Origin: Octadecabacter temperatus | Lineage (GTDB): Bacteria; Pseudomonadota; Alphaproteobacteria; Rhodobacterales; Rhodobacteraceae | Direction: 5' to 3' | Length of the DNA: 64,000 bases | NCBI RefSeq assembly: GCF_001187845.1 | Contig: NZ_CP012160.1 | Location: 3,169,069 to 3,233,068 of the forward strand | Part shown: positions 44,411-53,007 of the stretch, piece after piece | How the letters are laid out: each line of letters begins with the position of its first letter | Position numbering within the stretch: the stretch's first letter is position 1 | Notes under the pieces: model-generated | What the model was told of the DNA's origin: nothing | Database searches by the model: none | The model's input: only the letters and a program-made list of their open reading frames with translations | Program-made: the position numbers and the translations under genes

Positions 44411-45483
44411 GTGGTGATAACGGTGACGACGACAAGCAATATGAGGCGTCCCAACACAAGCTGGACGAAGCGCGTAAGAAAGGAGATTTCGCAAGGTCTG
44501 CTGACCTGAACACGGCTGCCGCCTACGCTGGAATTCTCCTCGCTGGCGCATCGGTTGGTGCGTTTTCCCTCATCGATCTGGGCGCAACGCTGTCAGGTTT
44601 ACTGGGGCACCCCGACACCATTTCGACTGCGGTATTCGCATCAAACGGCGCGCCGATGATGGGCGGTTTGATGTTTGGCCTAGGTGCTGCGATCAGCCCT
44701 TGGTTTGGAATCCCAGCGGCCCTGGTGATCCTTGCCATCATCATACAACGCGGCTTTGTCATCGCGCCTTCAAAGCTAGCATTTAAAATTTCACGTATAT
44801 CGCCGATCTCACAGGCGAAGAATAAATTTGGTCGGAGTGGCTTGTTCGAATTCGGCAAAAGCTTTTCAAAATTAATCTTTTACTCGACCGTCTTGTTCAT
44901 TTTTCTTGTCGGCCGATTACCGGACATAATGGGGGCAATGGCACTGTCACCACGGCAAGTGATCGCGACGCTACTGGACCTTTGCCTTTCTTTGATGTCG
45001 ATCGTTTTGATCATCGCACTCGCGTTGGGGATTGTTGACTTTACGTGGCAACGTGCCGAGCACCTCCGCAAAAACCGAATGTCGCGCAAAGAGATGACAG
45101 ACGAAACAAAGAACTCGGAAGGCGATCCGGCAATGAAGCAACAACGCCGGCAAAAAGGTATCGCGATTGCGATGAACCAAATGATGAAAGACGTGCCAGA
45201 AGCAGACGTCATTATCGTAAACCCGACCCACTACGCCGTTGCCTTGAAGTGGAACAGAATGGGTGGGGGCGCGCCAGAATGCGTGGCGAAAGGCGTCGAT
45301 CTTGTTGCGGCGCAAATCCGCGAGATCGCACAAGAGAACGGCGTTCCGATTCATTCTGATCCACCAACTGCGCGCGCTCTCTTTGCGACGGTCGAGATCG
45401 GTGAGCAAATTCCGAACGACCATTTTAAACCAGTGGCGGCTGCCATTCGGTTTGCTGATCGGGTCAGAAAGGCGGCCCGCTAA
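44407..45483 (+). CDS. flhB: flagellar export switch protein FlhB
   Basis: A 358-residue export protein: four membrane helices in the first 210 residues and a cytoplasmic domain with the self-cleavage motif N272-P-T-H275 in VIIVNPTHYAVALKW. The start QYEASQHKLDEARKKGDFARSADLN is the family signature. Cleavage between Asn and Pro changes export from rod/hook to filament substrates, together with FliK. It is coupled to fliR upstream (ATGA) and to a coiled-coil gene downstream (TAATG). Confidence 0.96.
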   Translation: MSGDNGDDDKQYEASQHKLDEARKKGDFARSADLNTAAAYAGILLAGASVGAFSLIDLGATLSGLLGHPDTISTAVFASNGAPMMGGLMFGLGAAISPWFGIPAALVILAIIIQRGFVIAPSKLAFKISRISPISQAKNKFGRSGLFEFGKSFSKLIFYSTVLFIFLVGRLPDIMGAMALSPRQVIATLLDLCLSLMSIVLIIALALGIVDFTWQRAEHLRKNRMSRKEMTDETKNSEGDPAMKQQRRQKGIAIAMNQMMKDVPEADVIIVNPTHYAVALKWNRMGGGAPECVAKGVDLVAAQIREIAQENGVPIHSDPPTARALFATVEIGEQIPNDHFKPVAAAIRFADRVRKAAR

Positions 45484-45857
45484 TGTCAGATTCGTTGAAC
45501 GCGACAACGCGATTGTTGCCGCTGCTAGAGATGGCTTTTCAAGCCGAACAGATGAAAATGGCAAAGATCGTTCAACGCATAAATATGCTGAATGAGAAGC
45601 TAAAAGAGATTGATCGCCCGATGCGTTCTGAACCACTCAGTGCTGCCACTCGTGCAGGGGCAGACTTGCGCTGGGATACATGGGCACAAGAACGCAAGAA
45701 AGTAGTTAACCAAGAGTTGGCGTTGGAACTCCGAGATCGTGAGCAAGCCCGGGATCACATGATCGCGGCGCTTTCCAAACTCGAAGCCGCCAAAAAGATG
45801 CAAGCGAATGCAGTTTCTCAAGCGCGCCAAACGGCAATCCGGCGCGCTAGTTGGTGA
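45483..45857 (+). CDS. small coiled-coil protein downstream of flhB, unknown
   Basis: A 124-residue soluble protein made almost only of charged helices: residues about 17-45 (QAEQMKMAKIVQRINMLNEKL) and 65-120 (AQERKKVVNQELALELRDRE, then AALSKLEAAKKMQANAV). There is no membrane segment or signal. It overlaps the flhB stop by one base and the convergent fliL2 gene by 11. Size and helical-hairpin shape resemble FliJ, which is otherwise missing from the cluster, but sequence alone does not prove it. Confidence 0.65.
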   Translation: MSDSLNATTRLLPLLEMAFQAEQMKMAKIVQRINMLNEKLKEIDRPMRSEPLSAATRAGADLRWDTWAQERKKVVNQELALELRDREQARDHMIAALSKLEAAKKMQANAVSQARQTAIRRASW

Positions 45858-46359
45858 CATCCTGACGTACGATATCCACGATCAGAACATCCGTAATATG
45901 CCCGCGCATCACTTCATCGGCGGAAGCTTGTAAAGCTTCACGCAGAATCCGCATGTTAGACGAAGCTGTAAACGCGCCATTGAAACCACCGATATTTGCG
46001 TGATCAAACATTACCTGCAAAAACGCGTCACGCAATCTGGGCTCATGAGAAAACACAGCCTCCTGACCGCCTGCTTCGACCTCAATACTCAACGACATGA
46101 CCATCAATGCGGTCACACGGTCGTTCACAACAACCGGAACGACGAACTGGTTGTTCATCCGCGCATATTCGCGCGTTTCCAACGAAACAGGTTCTGGATC
46201 CGGCTCACTGTGTTCCAGCATGATTTCACTATCATCACCGTCCACGCATGCGTTGGCAGCCAACTCTTCTTCGGGTTCGGGCATAAGGGCCAGACCAGCT
46301 CCGACGCCGCCACCAACGCCAACCAGCATCAGGATAATTGGGAGAATTAATTTCTTCAT
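45847..46359 (-). CDS. second FliL-family protein
   Basis: A 170-residue protein with an N-terminal membrane helix (about 3-26, LPIILMLVGVGGGVGAGLAL), an acidic linker, and a FliL-type periplasmic domain (about 68-168, MNNQFVVPVVVNDRVTALMVMSLSIEVE and the C-terminal ITDVLIVDIVRQDV). It is a paralogue of the FliL encoded at 36838-37335. It ends the leftward flgB-to-flgH run, with 9 bases to flgH. Paralogous FliL proteins may sit at different sites of the motor; which one is needed for swimming is unknown. Confidence 0.82.
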   Translation of the reverse strand: MKKLILPIILMLVGVGGGVGAGLALMPEPEEELAANACVDGDDSEIMLEHSEPDPEPVSLETREYARMNNQFVVPVVVNDRVTALMVMSLSIEVEAGGQEAVFSHEPRLRDAFLQVMFDHANIGGFNGAFTASSNMRILREALQASADEVMRGHITDVLIVDIVRQDVTN

Positions 46360-46368
46360 AGCGCGCTC

Positions 46369-47103
46369 CTAGAAAGGCAAGACAATGTCGGCGACCTGCT
46401 GGCCAATTCGTGGTTGTTGAACGTCGGAAATTTGACCACTCCCGCCATATGAAATCCGCGCTGAAGCAAGTTTGTCGTACGTGATCTCATTTTGCCGGCT
46501 AATGTCTGCCGGGCGGACGAAACCCGAAACCAGTAGTTCACGCATTTCGAAATTGACCCGAACTTCTTGCGTGCCCTGAATGACCAACACACCATTTGGC
46601 ATCACATCAACAACCGTCGCCGCGATCCTCAATTCAAGTTGTTCATTGCGCCGAACAGATCCATCACCGCCGAAAGATGAACTTGAGCTCAGATCGACAG
46701 CGGCGCTCAAGCTTGCGCCGTCGGGCAGGGACTCATCGACCCGCTGCGGAACGCCAAACAGGTTTGGAATGGATAGGCTTTCGGAGCCGCTTCGCGAACG
46801 ATCTGTCGAATTTGAAATAGAGGCGCTGTCGTCAATTTCGATCACCACCGTAAGAATGTCTCCTCGTTGGACAGCGCGTCTATCACCAAGAAGAGATCCA
46901 CGATCACCGGTCCAAAGCGACGGGGTGCCATCGCGCGGTTCCGAAACCGCGAGGTCACTTGTTAAGCCATAGGTCAGCATCGCCGCCGCCTCGGGCGACG
47001 CCTGTGGTGGTGTGAACTCGGGTGGGCTGCCGACATCACGCAAACGCCCGCAAGAGGTTGCCAAAACTAGTGAGGTCAAGACGACTAAAGTTGTGGTACG
47101 CAT
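46369..47103 (-). CDS. flgH: flagellar L-ring lipoprotein FlgH
   Basis: A 244-residue outer-membrane ring protein. The lipoprotein signal ends at a LATSC lipobox (Cys18). Typical family parts are SLWTGDRGSLLGDRRAVQRGDILTVVIEIDDSASISN (key part GDILTVVIEIDD), the Gly/Ser-rich middle, NGVLVIQGTQEVRVNFE and the C-terminal PRIGQQVADIVLPF. With FlgI it forms the LP ring bushing. It lies 9 bases after flgA in the leftward operon. Its start ATG is at 47101-47103. Confidence 0.95.
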   Translation of the reverse strand: MRTTTLVVLTSLVLATSCGRLRDVGSPPEFTPPQASPEAAAMLTYGLTSDLAVSEPRDGTPSLWTGDRGSLLGDRRAVQRGDILTVVIEIDDSASISNSTDRSRSGSESLSIPNLFGVPQRVDESLPDGASLSAAVDLSSSSSFGGDGSVRRNEQLELRIAATVVDVMPNGVLVIQGTQEVRVNFEMRELLVSGFVRPADISRQNEITYDKLASARISYGGSGQISDVQQPRIGQQVADIVLPF

Positions 47104-47112
47104 TCTGCGCTC

Positions 47113-47529
47113 CTATCGGTTAACAAATGCGGTGCCCGTCGCATCAATTTGCGCGCTCACCGTTGTTCGGGACGTTAGATTCATCACGCGAATGACGTCG
47201 CCCGGGCCAGCACGGTCTAGCGCCCGGCCTTCGGTTGAAATCACTACGCCATTGCGCTGATAAACGAGTGTTATGATCTGATTTCGCTCAATGACAGCGG
47301 GTGGACCGATATCGCCAGCGCGGATCGGACGACCTGCATATAAAGCCACACGTGCCTCTTGTCCGATCGCAAGATCAGGGGCGGACAGCGCACCGGCTAC
47401 ATCGACTTCGCGCAACAGAACGTCATCCACGCCGATGATGCTGCGGGCTGGTATTGTTCGGGTGGCGACAATTGTGTCAGCCGTAACCGGAGCTGCCAAC
47501 ACAACAAAGAAAGCGATAAAACGGATCAT
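47113..47529 (-). CDS. flgA: flagellar P-ring assembly chaperone FlgA
   Basis: A 138-residue periplasmic protein with a signal peptide (about 1-17, VVLAAPVTA end) and a SAF/ChapFlgA domain: ATRTIPARSIIGVDDVLLREVD, ALYAGRPIRAGDIGPPAVIERNQ and the C-terminal GDVIRVMNLTSRTTVSAQI. FlgA chaperones FlgI into the P ring. It is shorter than enterobacterial FlgA, as is usual in alphaproteobacteria. Its start overlaps the flgG stop (ATGA), and flgH follows at 9 bases. Confidence 0.93.
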   Translation of the reverse strand: MIRFIAFFVVLAAPVTADTIVATRTIPARSIIGVDDVLLREVDVAGALSAPDLAIGQEARVALYAGRPIRAGDIGPPAVIERNQIITLVYQRNGVVISTEGRALDRAGPGDVIRVMNLTSRTTVSAQIDATGTAFVNR

Positions 47530-48311
47530 CGGATTTGCACCATTGCGCCCAGCATTTGGTCAGCTGCGGAAATAACTTTGGAGTTCAGTTCATAGCCGCG
47601 TTGGGCCTTGATGAGGTCCGTGATCTCGCGGACAGGATCGACGGAACTGTCTTCAAGATATCCCTGCCGCAACACACCGAGCCCGTCTTGACCAGGCGTG
47701 GTCGTGGTCGATGGACCAGATGCCGGAGTTTCCAAGAACAGGTTTGAGCCGATGGCCTCCAACCCTTTCGGATTGGTGAAGCCGGACAACGTGAATTGGC
47801 CAAGAAGCTGAGGTTCAACTTGGTCGGCGAAATAGGCATAAACCTCACCCTCAGAGTTGATCGAGATCGAACGCGCATCGCTTGGAATCGTAATGTCCGG
47901 AACGACCGGGTAGCCATCCGATGTCACAATCAACCCGTCACCAGTGCGCTTTAATCCACCGTCCCGCGTGAACGCAGCGCGACCGTCTGGTAGTGTAACC
48001 TCAAGGTACCCGTTGCCCTCGATCCCAAGGTCGAGGTCACCTCCCGTGGCCGCAAGCGAGCCTTGCGATAGCATCACAGAAACAGACGTTGGTCGAACTC
48101 CAAGCCCCAATTGAACACCTGTTGGCAGTACAGTTCCATCGGACGCATTTATCGTTCCGGGTCGCTGCATCTGTTGATAGTGCAGGTCGGCGAACTCGGC
48201 ACGGCGTGTGTTGTAACCCGTCGTGCTCATATTCGCGAGGTTGTTTGAAATCACCTCAACGCGGGTTTGTTGGGCCGCCATACCAGCGGCAGCAATTCTA
48301 AGGGCTCGCAT
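47526..48311 (-). CDS. flgG: flagellar distal rod protein FlgG
   Basis: A 261-residue rod protein. The N terminus MRALRIAAAGMAAQQTRVEV followed by ISNNLANMSTTGY is the rod signature; the C-terminal VREITDLIKAQRGYELNSKVISAADQMLG is the D0 partner helix. The length of about 260 residues is the family norm. It makes the distal rod that crosses the LP ring. It lies between flgF (21 bases upstream) and flgA (overlapping) in a rod/ring operon. Confidence 0.96.
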   Translation of the reverse strand: MRALRIAAAGMAAQQTRVEVISNNLANMSTTGYNTRRAEFADLHYQQMQRPGTINASDGTVLPTGVQLGLGVRPTSVSVMLSQGSLAATGGDLDLGIEGNGYLEVTLPDGRAAFTRDGGLKRTGDGLIVTSDGYPVVPDITIPSDARSISINSEGEVYAYFADQVEPQLLGQFTLSGFTNPKGLEAIGSNLFLETPASGPSTTTTPGQDGLGVLRQGYLEDSSVDPVREITDLIKAQRGYELNSKVISAADQMLGAMVQIR

Positions 48312-48332
48312 CTTTTTGACTCCTAAATAGGG

Positions 48333-49049
48333 TTACTGGCCGAGCGCACGGATCGCGCTGCGAATGCGTTCGTCTTCTTTGTCGAGAAAGCTTTGGCCGA
48401 GTTCATAGGCGCGCTGAACTTCAATCATCCGCGATATTTCGAGCACCGGATCAACGTTTGATTCCTCAATAAAGCCCTGCAACATGCGCCCTTCGAGTGC
48501 AGGGTCGTATCCATCATCGGCACGAAACCTCACCCCATCTTCGCGCACCATTCCGGACAGGTTAATCGGGTTCACCAACCCAACCTGAGCAACCGGTTGG
48601 CCACCCGCACTTACAGTACCATCCGGCGCAATTCCGATGGGGCCAGCGCCCTGCGGGATAAAGACAGGCGCGCCGCCTGCATCCAAAACGTTGTATCCTT
48701 CAGGCGTGACGAGATCGCCGTTTTCATTCGGTGTAAATGCGCCTGCGCGTGTCAACCGCTCGCCCTGCGGGGTCGCAACCAAGAAGAAACCGTCACCCTC
48801 AATCGCGAGGTCAAATGAACCACCAGTTTGGGTCAATGTGCCTTGAGACAACAGTGTTTCACGGGCCGACGCAGTGGCCATCGACAATGACGGATCATTC
48901 GGGCCTAATGCCTTAACATGCTCAGCAAATATCACCCCTTCAGAGCGAAAACCGGTTGTCGACAAATTTGCAATGTTGTTTGCAACAACGCGCATTTCAT
49001 TCATCAATCCAGATTGCCGTGTTAGGGCAGTATAAGTTGCATTTTCCAT
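48333..49049 (-). CDS. flgF: flagellar proximal rod protein FlgF
   Basis: A 238-residue rod protein beginning MENATYTALTRQSGLMNEMR, then VVANNIANLSTTGFR, the rod motif, and ending PVLEISRMIEVQRAYELGQSF with a charged tail. It sits in the standard flgF-flgG order, 3 bases after fliQ. The central beta domain has the SFDLAIEGDGFF turn typical of FlgF/FlgG proteins. Confidence 0.94.
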   Translation of the reverse strand: MENATYTALTRQSGLMNEMRVVANNIANLSTTGFRSEGVIFAEHVKALGPNDPSLSMATASARETLLSQGTLTQTGGSFDLAIEGDGFFLVATPQGERLTRAGAFTPNENGDLVTPEGYNVLDAGGAPVFIPQGAGPIGIAPDGTVSAGGQPVAQVGLVNPINLSGMVREDGVRFRADDGYDPALEGRMLQGFIEESNVDPVLEISRMIEVQRAYELGQSFLDKEDERIRSAIRALGQ

Positions 49050-49052
49050 TGT

Positions 49053-49319
49053 TCAGCCCCCTGCGATTATCGGTACGAGCGTGGTCTTGAAATACGACAC
49101 CAACGTCTCGGTCATGAAGCCCATCGTGACCCAAAACACACTCACAATCGCGGCGAGTTTTGGCACGAAGGTTAACGTCATCTCTTGAACGGATGTCAGC
49201 GCCTGAAACAGGCCGACCACAAGGCCCACGATCAACGCGACCGTGAGGATTGGCAGTGAAACAAGCGTCGCAATCCACAACCCCTGACGCAGCGTGTCAT
49301 AAAACAGCGCATCATCCAT
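49053..49319 (-). CDS. fliQ: flagellar export gate protein FliQ
   Basis: An 88-residue membrane protein with two helices (about 14-38 and 52-75) joined by a short loop containing GLFQALTSVQEMTLTF, the family signature. It forms the outer layer of the FliPQR channel. It is located directly after fliE with no gap (start at 49319, fliE stop at 49320) and before flgF, apart from the other gate genes, an arrangement familiar in this bacterial family. Confidence 0.93.
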   Translation of the reverse strand: MDDALFYDTLRQGLWIATLVSLPILTVALIVGLVVGLFQALTSVQEMTLTFVPKLAAIVSVFWVTMGFMTETLVSYFKTTLVPIIAGG

Positions 49320-49607
49320 TCAGACAGGCATCCGAAGAATTTCCTGATACGCCTCAACGACTTTGTCACGCACTGTCACTGCCGTTTCGACTGCAAGCTC
49401 TGTCTGGGCGAGCGCTTGAACCAATGCATGTGGATCAGCGCCGCCTGACATTGCCGACATCGCCGTCTGCTCACTTTGCTTGAGCGTCTCAATAAAATCT
49501 GAGGCAGCCTGCCCGAATGCGTTTCCGGCATTTGACGTCGGGTCCGGCGCCGTAGCTGGCTTATTTGCAGCATAGGCCTGTGCGACCGGATTTGATCTGA
49601 TTTCCAT
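49320..49607 (-). CDS. fliE: flagellar hook-basal body protein FliE
   Basis: A 95-residue helical protein linking the MS ring to the rod. The segment FGQAASDFIETLKQSEQTAMSAM and the C-terminal VETAVTVRDKVVEAYQEILRMPV are the family core. The N terminus is Ala/Asn/Pro rich and unstructured. It follows flgC by 13 bases and abuts fliQ, in the order flgB-flgC-fliE-fliQ. Confidence 0.92.
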   Translation of the reverse strand: MEIRSNPVAQAYAANKPATAPDPTSNAGNAFGQAASDFIETLKQSEQTAMSAMSGGADPHALVQALAQTELAVETAVTVRDKVVEAYQEILRMPV

Positions 49608-49620
49608 AGTGATTGCCTTT

Positions 49621-50013
49621 CTATCTACGTAGCAAGTCCATCAAGGACGTCGACATTTGCCGGACCTGATCGAACAATTTTAGATTTGCCTCATAACTGC
49701 GCTGCGCTTCGCGAGCGTCCGCAATTTCAATGAGGAGATTGACGTTTGATCCATCGTAATTCCCATCGGCGTCCGCCATCGGGTGCGAAGGATCATAGAT
49801 TTGGTCTAGCTCTGAGCGGTCCAGGCGCATCCGGCCTGATTGAACGGCCCCAGTGGCTTGGCCCGCCTCCATTTCGGCTGCAAAGCTGATCGTTTTGCGG
49901 TGGTAACCGGGTGTATCGGCATTCGCGATATTTTCGGAAACATGACGCAAACGCGCGGCTTGTGCCCGCATGCCACTCGACGTGATTCTCATAGCATCTG
50001 AAAAGTCAGCCAT
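49621..50013 (-). CDS. flgC: flagellar proximal rod protein FlgC
   Basis: A 130-residue rod protein with the motif MRAQAARLRHVSENIANADTPGYHRK near the N terminus (key part SENIANADTPGYHRK) and the C-terminal ARE-AQRSYEANLKLFDQVRQM helix. The ATG at 50013 is preferred: GGGAGG stands eight bases before it, while the ATG at 50019 has only two bases of spacing. It follows flgB closely and belongs to the flgB-flgC-fliE operon. Confidence 0.94.
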   Translation of the reverse strand: MADFSDAMRITSSGMRAQAARLRHVSENIANADTPGYHRKTISFAAEMEAGQATGAVQSGRMRLDRSELDQIYDPSHPMADADGNYDGSNVNLLIEIADAREAQRSYEANLKLFDQVRQMSTSLMDLLRR

Positions 50014-50015
50014 GC

Positions 50016-50399
50016 TCATTTCCTCCCGATTGAAAGGCGTAAAACATCTAGCGAGTGCTTGTAGATCGCCAATGCGCGATTGTGTTCGCGCTGAATCTCA
50101 ACGGAGTTAACCATCTCTTGTTCAAGGGATACGGAATTTCCGTTAGGCGCTGCTTCGGCGTCAGATATCTGAACAGATGAAGTCCCTGTTAGCGCGCTGG
50201 ACGTTAAGTGTTGGGCACGTGTTGTTCGCAAGCCTGAATCCATATCCGCTGAATAGCTTTCAGCAAAAGACCCTAGCGTGCGTGCGCGATACCCTGGTGT
50301 ATCGGCGTTCGCCATATTCGCCGCTGTGACGGCCTGCCGCGCACCAGAATGGCGCGCCATTGCATATGATGCCTGGAACATTTCCAGATTTTTAAACAT
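50016..50399 (-). CDS. flgB: flagellar proximal rod protein FlgB
   Basis: A 127-residue rod protein that begins MFKNLEMFQASYAMARHSG and has the AANMANADTPGYRART rod motif; the C terminus REHNRALAIYKHSLDVLRLSIG pairs in the D0 domain. The ATG at 50399 has GAGGGAG upstream; nine further in-frame codons to 50426 are dismissed. It is the first gene of the long leftward rod/ring operon and diverges from fliI with an 84-base gap containing TTAA and CTAA repeats. Confidence 0.94.
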   Translation of the reverse strand: MFKNLEMFQASYAMARHSGARQAVTAANMANADTPGYRARTLGSFAESYSADMDSGLRTTRAQHLTSSALTGTSSVQISDAEAAPNGNSVSLEQEMVNSVEIQREHNRALAIYKHSLDVLRLSIGRK

Positions 50400-50483
50400 C
50401 GGGGCTTCTCCCTCGAGTGACTTCAACTAAGCCTTAAGGATGATTCCCTAAGAATTGGTTGTCGCAAGAATGCGAGAGGCCAA

Positions 50484-51803
50484 ATGACAGAAGATATTTT
50501 CGCCCAAATGGGTGCCGCCATCAAAAAAACGAAACGGACGCACCCCCTAGGTGTCGTTTTACAGATTGCCGGAAATCGGTTGCAGATCGGGGGAATTTCC
50601 CAGTTCGCCCGCGTCGGTGACCGCATCAAAGTGCTCGGCGACGATATTCTGGGTGAGGTCGTACGTACCGCACAAGAAGGGCTTGATGTGATTATGGACG
50701 GCTCGACAGAAGGGCTGGGCCTCGGCGCGAAAGTCGTTTTGCTACCACGGCCGGACTTCGCACCGCACGCGGGTTGGATAGGCCGTGTTGTCGATCCCGA
50801 CGGAATGCCACTCGACGGCCGCGCTCTCCTTCCGGGCCTTTCGGTTCAACCAGTGTCAGCACCACCGCCTCCGGCTAGCACGCGGCGCGAACTGGGGCCG
50901 CGTCTTTCAACGGGCTTTGCGGTCTTTGATACGATTCTCCCAATTGTTCGCGGTCAACGTGTCGGGCTTTTTGCAGGTTCAGGCGTCGGAAAATCAACGT
51001 TACTTTCTTCACTGGCAAAGACGATGGAGGCGGACGTTATTGTGATTGGACTGGTCGGCGAACGTGGCCGAGAATTGCGGGAATTTGTTGAAAAGTCACT
51101 TGGACCGGAAGGAATGAAACGAAGCGTTATCGTCGCCGCCACCTCGGATCGTGCCGCGCAAGTTCGACGGCGATGCCCCCTCGCGGCGACAGCAGTGGCT
51201 GAGTTTTTCCGCGACCAAGGCTTACAAGTTCTATTGCTCGTCGACAGCGTAACGCGTTTTGCTGAAGCGCACCGCGAAGTCGCCGTTGCCGCGGGGGAGC
51301 CTGCGAATTTGCGTGGCCATCCTGCATCGACACCCAATGCAATCGCGGGGTTGTGCGAACGTGCCGGTCCGGGTTCTGGGCATGCGGGTGACATCACGGC
51401 GATCTATACTGTCCTTGTTGCAGGTTCCGATATGGAGGAACCGGTTGCTGATATGCTGCGCGGTGTTTTGGACGGACACGTCGTTCTTGATCGCGCAATC
51501 GCCGAGCGGGGCCGTTTTCCGGCGATCGATGTAACGCGTTCTGTTTCACGTTCCTTGCCGGATGCCGCGAATGCAGCTGAGAATAAGTTAATCCAGACAG
51601 CGCGTCAGCACATGGGCGCATTTGCTCAGGCTGAACTTATGATTCAGGCGGGTCTCTACACTTCGGGGACAGACGCTAAAATCGACGCAGCAATTGCAAC
51701 GCGTGACGCTTTAGAAGCATTCATATCAACAGAAGGGAAACACGGTCCTGCGGGAGCATTCTTATTGCTTCAACGGGCGGTTCAATTGCCTGCAACACTA
51801 TAA
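50484..51803 (+). CDS. fliI: flagellar export ATPase FliI
   Basis: A 439-residue ATPase of the F1-beta type that unfolds export substrates. Walker A GSGVGKST lies at about residues 165-172, Walker B in VLLLVDSVTRFAEAHREVA, and the HPASTPNAIAGLCERAG segment is conserved. The N-terminal part (about 20-90) is the beta barrel. It stands alone as a rightward gene between two leftward groups; FliH is encoded 15 kb away and FliJ was not recognised. The 3' end abuts the leftward DUF1217 gene. Confidence 0.95.
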   Translation: MTEDIFAQMGAAIKKTKRTHPLGVVLQIAGNRLQIGGISQFARVGDRIKVLGDDILGEVVRTAQEGLDVIMDGSTEGLGLGAKVVLLPRPDFAPHAGWIGRVVDPDGMPLDGRALLPGLSVQPVSAPPPPASTRRELGPRLSTGFAVFDTILPIVRGQRVGLFAGSGVGKSTLLSSLAKTMEADVIVIGLVGERGRELREFVEKSLGPEGMKRSVIVAATSDRAAQVRRRCPLAATAVAEFFRDQGLQVLLLVDSVTRFAEAHREVAVAAGEPANLRGHPASTPNAIAGLCERAGPGSGHAGDITAIYTVLVAGSDMEEPVADMLRGVLDGHVVLDRAIAERGRFPAIDVTRSVSRSLPDAANAAENKLIQTARQHMGAFAQAELMIQAGLYTSGTDAKIDAAIATRDALEAFISTEGKHGPAGAFLLLQRAVQLPATL

Positions 51804-51808
51804 TTATA

Positions 51809-52600
51809 TTAGATCTGTTGAAGCAGGCTAAGCGCAATTGATGCGCCAGAGGTCGCAGAGGAATCTGATATCTCAGACCGCAACATGAAAAGTCTGATCA
51901 TTTTTTCCTGATTTTCAGGACTGGCCAAGTCACTCAATTGATCGGTGCCAAACGTTGCCTCAGCACGTGCCTGAAATTGCTCGAGTTGTTGGTCAATATC
52001 GATGGCTGCAAATGATGATGAAAACCCGAGCGCTGTCTCAAACATGCTGCGCAACGGCTCGTTACCCATCATGCTGTACCATTGCCCGTTGTTGGTACTT
52101 GTCCCGTCCAGAACGTCATTCAGCGCCGGCCCAAGGTTTAGCGCAAGGCGCATATCATTATCTTGTTCACCAACAGCCTGTTCAAACTGTTTCGCTTCAT
52201 AACGGTCAATAATTTCGTCAGCGAAAAACGAAAGTGCAGTACGCGGGATATCAAAATCACCGAACCCAAATGCTTCGCTAAAATCCGCGTAACGGCTATC
52301 AGACAATTTGTTCGCAAGAGCGTCAGTTCCAATGGATCCTTCCTCAAGAATTTTCTTGATGAAAAACGTATTGTTGATGTCATCGTCTAAACCAAACGCG
52401 CCGAGGGCGACTTCAAGAAGCTCACGGTCTTTAACAAGGTCTTCAGCCGTCCTGATGTCTCCAATGCGTTCACGGAAAGTATCTGTGAGACGCGTGATCG
52501 AAGGGCTCTCATTGAAAGTCGCACGTTGTTGGTCCGCTGTCCTCTCTAGAAACAGCCAACCTGCATAGCCTGACAAAGGAACGACGGGCTGGAAGGTCAT
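51809..52600 (-). CDS. DUF1217 family flagellar-locus protein
   Basis: A 263-residue helical protein matching the DUF1217 family common in alphaproteobacterial flagellar clusters. Diagnostic parts are PLSGYAGWLFLERTADQQRA-like N terminus and DLVKDRELLEVALGAFGLDDDINN with FFIKKILEEG. No function is established; the fold looks helical, and there is no signal or membrane segment. It ends the leftward flagellin-flaF-flbT run, overlapping the flbT stop by four bases (ATGA), so coordination with filament assembly is likely. Confidence 0.82.
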   Translation of the reverse strand: MTFQPVVPLSGYAGWLFLERTADQQRATFNESPSITRLTDTFRERIGDIRTAEDLVKDRELLEVALGAFGLDDDINNTFFIKKILEEGSIGTDALANKLSDSRYADFSEAFGFGDFDIPRTALSFFADEIIDRYEAKQFEQAVGEQDNDMRLALNLGPALNDVLDGTSTNNGQWYSMMGNEPLRSMFETALGFSSSFAAIDIDQQLEQFQARAEATFGTDQLSDLASPENQEKMIRLFMLRSEISDSSATSGASIALSLLQQI

Positions 52601-53007
52601 GACGGTCTCGGGAAGGTCGCAAGCAGGCGTTCTTCCCTCGGCAAAAGACTACGCAGCCTCTTTAATCCGCGGTAAAATTCGCCCTCCAAAAAGGCTTCGG
52701 TTGCATCAGCTAGTTGCTGGCGACTGTCATCGTCAGCAAGCGCCTGACTTAATTGTTCAACTCCACGCATCAATTGGATTCTGCCTTCTTCAACGTCAGC
52801 GTCGCCGGACAGAATAAGCTGCGCGATATAACAAACTCGACGGACAGGAGTGGTAACCTCATCTGGTCGAATAGCATCACGCAACCGCAAGATATTTGCG
52901 TTGGGTGTGAGTATGGAGAGCCGAGAGCGCCGGTCTCCGTTTTCGATGACGGCACCATTTACGAGCACGCGTTCTTTCGGCCCGAGCTTAAGGACAAGAC
53001 CGGACAT
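52597..53007 (-). CDS. flbT: flagellin synthesis regulator FlbT
   Basis: A 136-residue protein with the family start LVLKLGPKERVLVNGAVIENGDRRSRL (key part LGPKERVLVNGAVIENG) and a C-terminal helical half. In Caulobacter FlbT binds the flagellin mRNA leader and represses its translation until hook completion; in other alphaproteobacteria it can activate. It overlaps flaF upstream by one base (TAATG) and the DUF1217 gene downstream (ATGA). Its likely target is the flagellin gene 470 bases upstream. Confidence 0.9.
   Translation of the reverse strand: MSGLVLKLGPKERVLVNGAVIENGDRRSRLSILTPNANILRLRDAIRPDEVTTPVRRVCYIAQLILSGDADVEEGRIQLMRGVEQLSQALADDDSRQQLADATEAFLEGEFYRGLKRLRSLLPREERLLATFPRPS

Noticed and set aside
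50425..50455. CtrA box between flgB and fliI
   Set aside because: CTAA and TTAA elements are present but spaced by 3 or 10 bases; no N7 arrangement.
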